From Circinella minor (taxonomy: Eukaryota; Mucoromycota; Mucoromycetes; Mucorales; Lichtheimiaceae): a DNA stretch of 64,000 bases. A model generated the notes under the pieces. That model did no database searches, was not told the origin of the DNA, and was given only the letters and a program-made list of their open reading frames with translations. A program made the position numbers and the translations under genes. Shown here one piece after another: positions 34,013-46,977 of this stretch. The stretch lies in NCBI GenBank assembly GCA_016758965.1, contig JAEPRB010000027.1:62001-126000 (forward strand). The letters run 5' to 3'. The number at the start of each line of letters is the position of its first letter. Positions within the stretch are counted from its first letter, which is position 1.

Positions 34013-35138
34013 CTTCTTTACTAAAATGTAAAGCTCTGCTAAAGCAAATTAACTTTGAATCAAAATCTTCTGTTTACAATTAATGACAAATTATTATAAG
34101 AGAACGTAAATTACTTACTACAATAAAACACAAGAAAAAACGGTTTTACGTAATTCAAAAATATTATAAGAAAAACCACACTTTACGTATTACATATTGT
34201 TGTATTATAAGAACATTATCTCTTTATCCCAGATGAAATAAGAAATCATACTTAAAATACAGACTGTTATATCAATCAAAATTAATAAAATAAAGAGACA
34301 GTAATAAGTCAACGAGACCCAAAAGAACAATAATTGAACTGAAGTTTATTATAATAAAATATTATCACTATTTATATTAAATTCTAATCAATGGACAGGT
34401 ATATCAATATGCGTGTATGAAACAATGATAGTCTTCCGATTTGTTAATGACGATGAATAATGACAATGGTATATGTGAACATTATATCCTATACGTTTTG
34501 CCGTTGATAAAATAATATATCAACGCAGCTGTCAAATAGTATCAATAAAGAAGACGGACTTCTTTAATATTAAGAGTCATCGAAACATACCGTAAAAATA
34601 CCAAAATGTCAGTGAAACATATTTAAAGTATGCTGTATTTAAATATATATTATTAAATGACTGTTATTATGAAGCCATTGTACGTTGGATACAACACAGA
34701 CGTGAACAGAACTCAATTCTAAAAAGGAAACTGAGTAAAATCGCATAATGATGTCAACTTAAATTAAAAAATAAAAGAGAGTATCATGGCTAAGCCCAAT
34801 ATACTTCAGAATAGTAGCTATAGTAGCCTTCTCCAACTTTAATATCAATCCCCTACATCATTCAATTAACCAAGCCCCATAACTCATAGAATAGAAAACA
34901 TATAAATACGGGCTGTAAATATTATTTTTGAAGAAATAACTTTAATCTAGTTTTCAAATTATTATTTTAAAGATATATAACAAAGTCTCAAAGGATTTCA
35001 TACCTTGTCTGTTTTTATTTCCTACTCTTATTAAAATAACCAAATATCACATATATTATTTACTAAATAGTATACTAAGTGTTTTGATTTAATCAGGTTT
35101 TATATTTTTGATACGTAAGTCCTTATGCAAAACGTTTG
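34013..35138. other. Intergenic, repeat-bearing
   Basis: AT-rich, no gene. Contains TACTACAATAAAACA (34116-34130) and a 60-bp segment (about 35071-35130) that both recur near 37.5-37.7 kb. Confidence 0.45.
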
Positions 35139-35806
35139 TCATTTTTCAGCATAGAATTTTTCGAGGTTGGCAAAATCATTGGCAAGTCGTTTTAAGCTTC
35201 TAGCCGCATTGTTGTGAAGACGTTTAAGAAGACTGTCATCATCGATATTTTGGTCTTCATATGGAGTTGTTGATAATGGATGAGCTGATGGCATATCAGA
35301 TGTCATTGAAGAAGTCGATGATGGATGAGTTGGTGGTATTTCAGGTGTTGGTGAACAATCGTTTGGCTTTTTACAAGTGAAAATTGCTCCTGCTCAATAT
35401 TCAAATGGCCAATCTGTTCAGTATCAAGTACCAACAGAATCATTATCAGTAGATCCATCATCAACTTCTTCTTCATCAAATGAAATACCACCACCATTAA
35501 ATCCATCATCGACTTCTTTGCCCTGATAAGCATTAAGAAACTTACCAGCGTCTGCATTAGATTCAAAATGAAGGTAGGCACATCTATTTAAAAACAAACA
35601 TAAGTTGCTGAACTATAGTTGTAACACAATTTACCACTTATTAACCTGTCTTTTGGCTTTTTCCCAATATGTACCATGTTATACATATTTCGAAGACTAG
35701 AATCAAGGGTGCAATATAGATTTTGGCGGCTCATATTTTTCAGTTGATCACCAACGACCTTTACTTGTAATGATGGGTAATAGCAATCTTTGCACATTTT
35801 TGTCAT
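35139..35806 (-). CDS. Small RRM-like protein, tentative three-exon model
   Basis: Exons in gene order: 35646-35806, 35432-35583, 35139-35389, about 187 aa. The first intron (35584-35645, GTTAAT...TAG) joins KPKDR to CAYLHFESNADAGKFLNA, which with LQVKVVGDQL forms an RNP2/RNP1-like pair. That makes an RRM-type fold plausible. The acidic segment (SFDEEEVDDGSTDND) is followed by a 42-nt candidate intron (35390-35431), at the short limit for fungi. The tail is Pro/Ser/Thr-rich and ends in a basic amphipathic helix (LLKRLHNNAARSLKRLANDF). If the short intron is wrong, the gene has a frameshift and is a pseudogene. The true start may lie in an unseen upstream exon. Confidence 0.45.
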
Positions 35807-36099
35807 TAGAAAAATTCATGGATTCTTGTTATGATGCTCGAAATCATCAGTCCAATTTACATACGTTTCCTTCCCTAAAGTAGTGCTCAAAATAGAAAGT
35901 CATTAAAAAGAAGGTCCCCCACAAAAAATATCCCACAAAAAAACACCCCACCCATATTGATAACCCATAACAATAATAACATGCCCATTAATAATTATAT
36001 ACAATGAAAACCCTTAATGGTAAATAGCATACCTATATGATCATATATACATCTATGTCTATACAGGATTTTTCAAAAAAAAAAAAAAAAAAAAAGTTG

Positions 36100-36420
36100 A
36101 CCAATGATGTTTTTGATTTCGCTTATGACATTTTTGAATTCGTATATGCTTTTTTAATAAACGCGAATAGTGTTTTTTTTAGTTTCGAGATGAATATTTT
36201 TTTTTAATCATAAATGGCGTTTTTTATATTCGCAAATGGTATTTTTGATTTCGAGGCAGACGTTTTTTTTAATCGTATATGTTATTTTTGAATCCGTGTT
36301 TGTTTTTTTTTTTTTTTTTTTTTTTGTAATCGTAGATGATGTTTTTTATTTCAAGGTAGACATCATCAATATTCGTGGGAAATGTTTAATTTTCGTAAGT
36401 TTTTACTTTTTTTTTTCATG
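36100..36420. repeat. Degenerate T-rich tandem repeat
   Basis: About ten loose copies of a 24-35-bp unit of the form GATG-T(4-9)-GATTTCG/AATTCG with variable spacing, for example TTTTTGATTTCGCTTATGAC, TTTTTGAATTCGTATATGC, TTTTTGATTTCGAGGCAGAC. Copies diverge strongly, so unit borders are approximate. Confidence 0.55.
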
Positions 36421-39377
36421 CAATTTTCAAGAGCTCTACTGCTATTTCCGCTCTAAAAGGTTTTTTTTTTTGTTCATGCTTGGTAGCTCTAAAATTATAA
36501 TAATCAGTAGATAATAACTAAATATTCGATGATGAGATATTTAATTATCATCACTTATTTTATCTTTATTTTTATATATAACATTCATTATCTATAGTAT
36601 CTACAACATGTAGGAACTATCTGTATAAAAAAAAATAATCATTATTGAGCAGTAATATAATCATACATAGCTTAAAGGGGAAAAATTCCGATCAGTCATC
36701 TTTTCCCACCTTATTCTTTACATTTATTTCAATCTAACAATTGTAAAAACTATAATAAGATCTGAATTATATTGCCTTTTTTTTTTTTATTGTGAGATAT
36801 GTTTATCTTGTGAAAGAGGGGGAAAAAAAAGGGAAGAACCAAAATGAGAGGTAAGTAGTAAGGTTGGAGAAAACAAAATGGCAATTAGACTCAAGCAATA
36901 TGACTGTACGTACTCAACATAGAAGAGAGGAAAGCCGACAATATAAAAAAGGAAAGCATTGTATTCAAAATGATTTATGTGTCTGAAGGAAGGGGAATGT
37001 CATGGTTACGTAGAACAAAAAAAAAATTATACAAAAATATATAAAACTAACAGTTTGTGAAACTTTCAAGACATGCTTTACTTTAGTAATCTATATAATG
37101 AGCATTTCAACTAACCATGTAGTCGACAATGGTACATAAACCTCAAACACAATGAAGGTCAATCTATACTATCATAAAGGCACAATGCAAAAAAAAAAAA
37201 AAATTAAAGAACAAGCAAACAACTACTTGTTTTCCAACTCATCAAACAAAGCTATTTTTAAAAGTTAAAAAGAAGACGTTACTCTTGCAGCCACCTCTAA
37301 TATGTTTTCTACGTCAAATATTATTAATGGAACACCACACGTTATCAAAGAAACCCATAGATGATGAAAGGACAAAGAGTGAATCAGGTATTACAACGAT
37401 GATTGAATTAAGGGATCTCAAGTAGTGATGTTCCTTATGGCTAATTTATTATTATCATTATCATCAATAAATTATTGAATCTATTATATACATAAATTCT
37501 TTTGGATATATGTACTACAATAAAACATAAGAGAAAAACTACGAATAGGGAAAAAAAAAAAAAGGGTCTCAATTCACACGTTATTACATATAATTCACTA
37601 ATATAATATACTATAGTGTTTTGATTTGACCAGATTTTATATTTTTGATAAATCCTTATGTAAATAATTTCTTTCCAAAAACAAAAATGTAATGAGATAA
37701 AAAGAATACATTAATGATCTACATGTGTAGTTGTTTTGTTTTTGTTTTTGTATATGGATATTACTCTGTTGAGAATCATACGTACTAAATAATTAATATG
37801 AGAATGAAAGGAGAAGCCACAAAATGTTTATACAAACTATCTGTTGTGCTAACTTAAAAGTGGCCTTTTATAACTACGCGTGGCGAAGTTTTTACTTGAC
37901 ATAGTAGAATCAAGTAATAAGACTGAACAACGCCATCTTAAAAAAAAAAAAAGGTTTATGCAACCAATTTGGTTCTTTTTTAGAGAGGAAAAAAAAAAAG
38001 AGATTTGGATAATAAGCAATCTTTGTTCTTTCTATGGTAGTGCAAGTAAAACTAAAGAAGGTAAGTTTCCTTCCAATAATGATGCTACTTTTCTTAACCC
38101 CCCCCCCGCGTATTTATAATTAGTATTCGACAACGGTAGGTGTCATAATTATATGCTATATTCACTGTGAAAATTGTATCTATTTTTTTTATTACGTATC
38201 TTATTAGAAAATTATGTAGTAAGCTTTATTCCAAAGCAGAAGAAGCACAACAAATGGATCATATTCTTGAGGTTTTTGTTGATTTTTAGTGGTCATGTAA
38301 TTCTAAATCTATTTTTAAAAGTCCTTGTATAAATATATAAAAATATATTCTATTCTGATAAGTACATTTTAACTATAACAGTTTTTATTTATTTATTATT
38401 TTAGATGTTATTCTGATTTTTGTGGGGAGGAAAAGTCCTCCTGATATTTATTTATCAGTACCGTCAATTATTATTATTTTATTGTAAATGCTAGCAACAT
38501 TAGAGACTTAATAATTATGGTGCCTCTCAGTGTCAATTTATTATATTATATTATTCAGGTCTGCAATTTATATAATGAAACTCTCTTTAGATTTGTTACT
38601 TTCTTTTTAACAGTACGTACGTACGTACGTATCAGAAAAAAAAAACTTTTCTGTTGAACCGATGAATGGTTATATATGGTATTATTATTTTCTTTTTTAT
38701 TCTAACTATTTCTATTATCCGATTCTTCGTGCGTTTAATGCAGTCAAATTAATACGGTTATCCCTTATTATTTTAGTAAGACAAATAGAGGTGTATCCTC
38801 TTACAAAAAATATATGTACATGCATGCATATGAATAGTTAAATGGTAAGCATTATTAATGTTCGGAATTACTATAACAAGATGATAAAAATGGGAACAGT
38901 TGTGGGCAAACAACGTCTACACATTATTTTAATTATAATTAACGTGTGCCAATACGCATGTCCGTACCATGGTCTACATTAGTTTGTGTTCAATTTGTGG
39001 CTCAATTAAATATATATGTTGTCCCTTGTTTCAATCATCTTTATTTCTTTCGATGATATTCTATAACAATTACTCTATATATTTCAATCCAGGTTCTGTA
39101 CTCGTTCCGATGTTAGTCAATTGGTACGTATAGTAATAATATATTTGTTTATCTTATCCATTGTATTACTGTGTATTGGGAACCACGAATAATATATCTC
39201 TATGAAGTGCCCATGGCACTATTCTCTATTACCAGGGTTATCATGTTATAATTCCTTGTATATATTCTACCACTTACACAGATCAACGTAATTGTTTTGC
39301 GTATATACAATACTATCTTATTATGGTGATATTGAGAGATCTTTTACTAATAAATTTTTATTAGTGTGATTTGTAGC

Positions 39378-39505
39378 CGAATTGTTCTCCATTTCTCCGT
39401 TGTTTATAATCTTATGATGCAGGAATTTCCTCTGAAATTTGAAAATAATCCTAGCAACCAAACTTAAAAAAATTACACTCTACGCAAAAAGGGGAGAACA
39501 ATTCG
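39378..39505. repeat. Inverted-repeat element, 128 bp
   Basis: CGAATTGTTCTCC (39378-39390) and GGAGAACAATTCG (39493-39505) are perfect 13-bp inverted copies, and weaker pairing continues outward. Non-coding interior. Could be a tiny MITE or a chance palindrome; 13 exact bases this close favours a real element. Confidence 0.5.
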
Positions 39506-42500
39506 ACTTGCAACAAGTCATTTAATTTTTTTTTAAAAAAAAATAAACAGTTCAGCAGAACGATTAATACTACTTAATACTATTATAATAAATATATTTT
39601 GACGTGACGGGGGGTGGTGGGGGCATATAAACTTTTTATAAAAGAAAGTAAAAACCACTTGATATTTCCGTATCAGGAAAGAAGATCAAGTGTGTCACAA
39701 AATAAAAATAAAAAAAAAAGTTGAAATCGGACAACGGAAAGGATCCGAGCTGAACTAAAATGTATATTTTAAAATTCGGAGAAGCATTCTGGCAAATTCC
39801 TTACTATAAATTCATCTTAATAGTAACGTCTCACATAACATGCTTTTGTGTAATACTTTTTTTTTTTTTTTTATTTACAGTAGATACGAATATCATTATC
39901 GACGAATATAAAAATAATAATATTTAGAAGCTTTCAGAAAGATTCTTTGTTGTTTAAAAACCCAGTCTAAATGGTATCTTCATCTTGCCTGTGTTTATTT
40001 ATTTATTTATTTTGTATGAGAATTTAAATGTGAACTTTTGTTTTGTTTTTCCTTTGTATTATATAATCTAAGATATATGTTATTATCCCCGTCACTATTC
40101 AAAAATACAAGTACAACTGTCAAACTGGGTTAAAAGTAAGTTGCTGTTGGATCTTGTGCAATCCTTTAAAAGCTTTCGTGGGAGAAACGTGTATAAACTT
40201 GTTTACTTACAGAGCAATAACAACACTTTATACACATGTGTAATTTACAAAGTATAATAGCGAATTAAATAATTGTATAATATAAACCATTTGATTTTCA
40301 TTGAAGTTATACTAGATATATATTTCACTAATACTGCGGTTCTTATTACTCGTTATAATCACATGACTAATCATTAAATTAGATCTAGCCTAGCAAAAAA
40401 AAAAAAAAAAAGTTGTCAGTAACTTAAAAAATAAAAGGAAAAGATAATGTCTTTCAATTCTAGTAACTGGTTGAAGAATTCGTGGCACACTGAGGCTTGG
40501 ATACTTAATCTTGATTAAACACTACTACAATTGGTTTAGCCAGAAAAAATGGATGGATGGCCTATAGCTAGTTTGCTGTAAAAGTCAATAACGAGGAGAA
40601 TTATGTGCTAGTCAGCTTATTTTATCAAAATAATACCATGTTTTTCATAATATACATAGTAAGAGTAAATGTTGATTATTGTTAAACATTGTGAAAATAT
40701 GATTAATATTCTACCCCACTTTTTTGGGTTAAAAGATATTCCTTTTTGCGCTCTTTTTTTTTTTTTAATTAGAGTTTGTCTTTTTGAAATCAATGTTGTA
40801 GATCTGTGACGGTATTATATTACATTCTACTTATGTGCACATATTTTTATTATACTTCAATAATTAGACTTGTTGCATTCGTAACTGAAGAATTGTCAAA
40901 TGCAAAGTTACGTTAGTAGACAAACTTATACAGATTCTTTTTTTTTTCTTTCTCGCTCACATAATATAAAAAAAAAATGTACTTAATTATATGTAAATTA
41001 TAATGTTTTATTGGAAAACTAATTTGATATGGTGCGTCTGTAAACATATGTATGTAGATATATCTAGTTTATTTTCAATTGTTAAGTAAAAGTATACTTT
41101 ATTAATACATACATAGCCAATATGTACGTATTCTTGAATTATCAGTTCATAAAGTAAGAGTGAGAGTTTCAATTTATATTGGTACTAAACAGATACGTAC
41201 GTACGCACACTTTTGTTTTATTACTAAAAAAAAAAACTGTCCTGTGCAGCAACTATATTCTTTGAAATAATAACTAATACTTTTCTACGTACCAGAAAAA
41301 CTGCTGTTGATCTTTTTTTAAACTTTCAACAAGAATAATTGATAAATTGAATCAGAAATTATAAGACACATATGGGAGTTTGATACTCTCTATCCTATTG
41401 TATAAAAAAATTCTACGTAACACTTAGTATATTCAGATAACTTATATCTTTTGCGCATAACCGAAACTCTGTGTCAGCAATAGCCTTTTAAAACAAAATA
41501 CCAAATGGTACGTAAGGGACGTCCTACTGTGGTATCGAAATATTGATCTATTCTTAAGTGATATTGGAATTACATTTCAACAAATAGTAACAAGAAGAAT
41601 GTCATAAATATGTATGTAAAACATACATTCTGATTTGTAAATAATTGAGCAGCACATTTCTTTCTCCAAGCTTCTTGTCATTTATGAAACAAACGCAGAA
41701 TAAGCAAAACAAGGACATTAGTTTAAATTTTTACAGATCCTAACAGTAAAAAAATAAAAAATAAAAAATAGTCATATCAAACTAATATTATCGCATGAAA
41801 GCGCCCGGTATCTGATAAAAAGTAATTTTTTTGAAACACACTGTTAGGTCATTATAGCCCCTTCTAATCTATATACTTTCAGTTCATTATGTGATGATAA
41901 TACGTAGGTAGAGGACTTTAATCCCTTTTTTAACTTTTTATTTGCTTATTAATATTATACATTTTCCTTGAAAGAATCTCATGTAGACAGATACACCAAA
42001 AAAAAAAAAAATTAACGCAATTCAAAGTCGGCATACTACTGTAAACTCTGCATATATAAATAAATAGTTTTTGTTATTAATGTTGTAAATAATAGTAAGA
42101 TCAAGATAGTACTTTATCTCACTGCTTATTCACAAACTTGTAATTAGTTTCAATAGCAAAGATTTCATCGTGCTACCGTAACTAAAAGACCGATAGCTAA
42201 TTTTTGTCATGTTGACATTTGTAATAAACATTGAAAGAAGCCCCCTTTTTTGATAGGCAGTGAAAGAGACAGATAATTGTATGTATTTTTAAATAGAATG
42301 ATAACACTATCAATCTCATATGAATATATTATTCCTGGTTTTTTTTTTTAAGTAATAAAAAAAAAAACATACTATCCTTGTGTGAATATATTATAGAGAT
42401 AGGTTGTTGTATCTTCATACTTTTGCTTGGCAAAAGATATCATAGGCTAATGGGGTCCGGTAACACATCTTTATGTTTCTATAACACAAACCCTAATTAT

Positions 42501-45500
42501 CTATTTTAATATAATATGTAAAATAATTATAGTACGTACTTGCCAAAAATTCGGAACGACTTCTTGTTCATCTTAATGTAAACTGCTAAAATGGTGTAAG
42601 ATATAATATTATGTTATTATATAATACACCGGGATTCGATTGGATAAAATTAGATGCTGGGTACACTTGTTTTAAACAAACAAGTTGTTATTGCGCAATA
42701 ATATTTGTCATGTAAAGAAGAGCTCGTTTTCTATATATTTCTATATTGAGTTTATCTTTTTCTTCACTTTTCCCGCCGTCGGAATTCAATCGTGCTTTTC
42801 ATTGTCTGATGCTGAACTTCTTACTGATCTTTTTTTTTTTTTTTTTTGGCTATCATGTGGCAAGCAATCACTATATGGTAAAAATTGCCATGTATTATTC
42901 ACTGCACTTTTTTTTTTTTTTTTTTTTTTTTAGAATAGTTCATTTTTTTTATAGTGGTACTGCTGCTATCTAAATGAATAATATATGTTAATTTTGTTTG
43001 TCACTGTATAAGCACTGAGTCTAGTTGATTTAGTTTATGAAACAGTATGATGACGATCCTTTATAAAAAAAAAACGTGGCATATTTGAGGACGAGATTTT
43101 TTTTTTTTTTTTTACCGAAGATTAAGATATTCACATATTCATCAACATATTAACCATAATATGAAGATGAAACACTATAGCGTTTCCAGTAACAGATCTA
43201 TACTTAATTTTGAAGGGCTTCTGTTATAATACTAAATGATAAAGATGATTTTTCTTGCAAAGAAAAAAAAATGGTCTGGGTAACATATATTATGGATGGC
43301 GAGTAATAAAAAAAAAAAAAAAAAGGCAATCGTGTTACGTGGAGAATATATTATATAACCAAATTAACAATACAGCAATAAGATACAAAATGACAGCAAA
43401 ATAATAATAAAAAATGCACATATAATGACGAGAACTCCTCCTCCCCCCCAACGTTAAAACTGAAAAAAAAAAATTCTCAACAAGGAAACCCGAAGGAAAA
43501 AAAAAAAAGAGCTACGGAGATCGACCATAATAATGAAATATGATTTGTTTCCAGTTTATCCTTTCTCTCTCTCCCCCCCCCCAATTATTCGTGAAAATCT
43601 AAACCAAGAAAATAAAATGGATAATCAAATAAAGAAAAAGTCTATTTATCCGACATATAATCGATACCATCGTCATGTCATATATTTACTGGTGTCACTA
43701 TAGGGTAACACACGAGTGTCTGTGGGAGCAAGTAGACGTGGCACCATGAAAAAAAAAAAACTTTGATGTGATTATAATTTTTTATTGTTTGTTCTAAAAT
43801 AAAAACAAGGGATGGGAAAAAAAACGAACTATTTTCCAGATGTCTGTGCCCAGTCTCAAATAAAGTAGCCCCCGATCCGTTTGTCATAGGGTCGGGTATA
43901 AATAATTGTTAAAGTAAAAAAAAAGTTTCTAATGAAGTAAATTTTATTATTAGCTGCCACCTAAATATCGCTTAGCCCCTCCATAAAAGATTTTTCTTCT
44001 CATATAAAAAAATATAGTAAATTTACTTATTTTTCATTGCATCAAAATATAAACAAATAGCGCCCAACTAAATTAAATTGACCAAGTTAAATGGATCAGT
44101 TGTTTATTTATTTATTTTGGAAAAATAAAAAAGTGTTGTTCTATAAAGTAATTAAATTCATCCAGTTATTCAAAATAATATATCTATATCTATAAATGTC
44201 TGTGTGTTGAGTGTAAAGAAGTATCACCAAAAGCAAGAATGAGCTGAGTTGATTTTTTTTTTTTTTTTTTTTCGAAGTATAGTATATTAGTTGGCATATA
44301 TTTATGGTAGGAAGGGGGAAATTGAATTTTATTTTATTTTTTAAACATGAAAACTATGGCTTAGCATTGACATATCGTTTTTTTTTTTTCATACAAGCTA
44401 TTGATACAAGACAATGAAAGGAGTTATAATGTGATTATTGGCAACACTCATTTTTAAATGATAAGTCAGCCACCCTATTAGCAATGCATCTTGGTTATCA
44501 TGTTTATAAAAATAAAAAATAAAAAATTAAGGTCTTAAGGTCATGAACCGAACCTTTTCCGGTCCAAGAAATAAACGTTATATTTGCATATCCGAAGAAC
44601 CGGAAAACTGTTAATCTCCCCATTTAACACAGCCTCGTATAAACAGTCGTCGTTCGGTTATAATAATCGTATTATAGTACAACAACAACAACAACAACAA
44701 CAGGATTCATAATTTATAATAGATACAACTTTTTAGTTCTTTCCTTAAAAAAATGAACTATGTGGAAACGTGGAATATAATTCATAATACGTACTCAAAA
44801 CAAAAAGAATGAACTGATTATACCGTCATTCATTATATACGTACAGTTCAAAAAGATACATTATTTAACATTTATTCATCACTCTAAATAAAAGAAAATG
44901 TAATATTAAATGATAACACATGCAAGTTAATTTGGTGGCTCTATATTTTACTACGTAAAGCCCTGGGAAACTTGTTCATTTTTTTTTTTTTTTAAAAAAA
45001 AAAAAGTTAAGGAGTAATGAAGTAAAAGAATTATTACTATACTTCTTGTTTTTTTCATTCGGATAAGCAACGGAAGTCTAACCGACGTACACAGACGGTG
45101 AGCAATTTTTTTTTTTTTTTGTACCATTTAAGAAGGCTCGTGCACCCCCCAAAATGAACGAGATCGTGGTTGTCAAATGGTGCCACTAAAAGCTGAATAT
45201 TTGTACAACTTAAAAAAAATCATCTATTTATTATCGCAACGAAGAGTTAGCTTCAGGTACGAAATTTTTTTGTAACTTGCCCCCCCCCTCCTCGGTCCGA
45301 AATAAAAAAAAAAAAAAAAAAAAAAGCTCACAGACAGTAGGTGTTCAACCGTTTGAAATTCCGCCCGGAATCCCCAATACAGCTTTGGGAGAAGACACTT
45401 TTTTTTTTTTTACAGATTCACTTGTGGATACCACGTTTTTTTCAATTATTTCTCTTTTGATTCTTTTTTTTTTTTTTTTTTTTTTCCTCTGTAATTTGAA

Positions 45501-46977
45501 TAGTTTTAAAAAAAAGAGGTTCATAAAAGAATTCACGTTCATTTTGTACTCTTCTGACTCGGGTTTGACTTACACGAGATGGACGTGCTTTCATGGTTGG
45601 TAACTCATACTTTTCATTTACAGATATTACTTTTCCTTATCATTTGTAGTAATAAATGGAGAAAGAATATTCCTGCAAAATCCAATATACATTTAAATCC
45701 CAAGCAGACCCCACTTTTTTTTTTTTTTTTTTTTTTGGTTACTAATATATGTAATTCAAGTAGAAGAAACAAGTGACATCTATTGAAGAAAAACTTAAAA
45801 AAAATTGTGCATGGAATAAATTAAAATAACATATTTAGTCTGCAACTTTATGCAAGTAAAGGAAACCTTTCATGGTGTTATATATGTGTGTATCGATTTA
45901 TCTATAGAGTCGAAAAACATATATTCTGATTTGCAAGTGAAAAACAACGCATTATACAAGAAAAAAGAAGACGGTTGACTCGGAATCATAAACCGTAGCA
46001 TCCGGTTCTTAATCTGTCAAGCTAAATCACCTTTCAATTTTAAGGGTGGCTAGAAAAAAAGATAAACACAAAGTCGGAAGTCGGAATAGAAAACTTTATT
46101 CACTATAAATAAAATTTTACTTTTTACCATAACTTTGTTTCGGTAGAGACCGGCTGTCGAAGAAGGAAGTAATAGTAGTGAACTACGTAGAACAAAAAAT
46201 AATGTATCATAGAAATGATATGCTTTGTAAATATGTTTAAAAAAAAAAAAAAAAGGTTGGGCAATGAAATCTTATATTTTGCAGATGACAGATATTATAA
46301 TATATTAATTTGAATGCTTCTTCCGGTTTACCTTATACGGTTATTCCCAAAGGCAGCTATTGCTAGAAAACAATCAATTTTTGAGTTGTTATGAACCCAC
46401 AGACATTTGGAAATGAATATATATATATAAGTATTCATAATTCATTGTCATTTATACATTTTGAATCTCTAAATATATCAATTTTAATCGTTCGATACAT
46501 AATCTAAAGATGAACTGTAAAAAAAAAAAAAAACAAATATTAGTCCAGACCCAAAAGAAATTACATTACATGTAAAAAGAAAAAAAAAAAGTGTCGTGTA
46601 TCTGTAAGTTCTTTTTAGTTTACAAGGTTGTTTAGTAAAAAAAAAAGTATAATAGATGTTGGCATTTTGGGGGGGGGGAAGTACCAAAAGCACGGGAATT
46701 TATTTGAAAAGGCTTTCTTTCACAGCTCCCAGAAATAGTAAGAAGGAAAATCTTACTGTAGTAAAAATAACCCGTGATTTAAGTTTTTATCTCGGAATCA
46801 AAAATATAAAAACGGACTCTTTTTAAGCCTTAAACTCTCTTCTTTTATTTTTTTTATTTTTTCGCACATCAACTTTCTTAACTCATTGTCTCTCTTCTTT
46901 TTTTCTTAACGCTCTCGTTTTTTTTTTTTTAAATATTCGTTTACATCACTTTTTTTTTGATATTTTGATATTTTGAA

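Larger units (their letters stand above)
35807..46977. other. 11-kb stretch without a supportable gene
   Basis: Only short ORFs dominated by homopolymer translation. Present: a degenerate T-rich tandem repeat (36100-36420), a copy of the 3' flank of the RRM-like gene (about 37607-37666), an inverted-repeat element (39378-39505), ACGT runs (38609-38630, 41190-41205), a CAA repeat (44680-44702) and many A/T runs of 10-25 nt. One patch at 45324-45400 (VGVQPFEIPPGIPNTALGED) has protein-like composition but no exon context. Confidence 0.5.

Noticed and set aside
42685..42973. Two overlapping Phe-rich ORFs
   Set aside because: Generated by two long T-runs; no conserved motif outside them.
44555..44612. 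TTTTCCGGT/ACCGGAAAA inverted pair
   Set aside because: Only 9 bp with a 40-nt gap and no further pairing; likely chance in the spacer.
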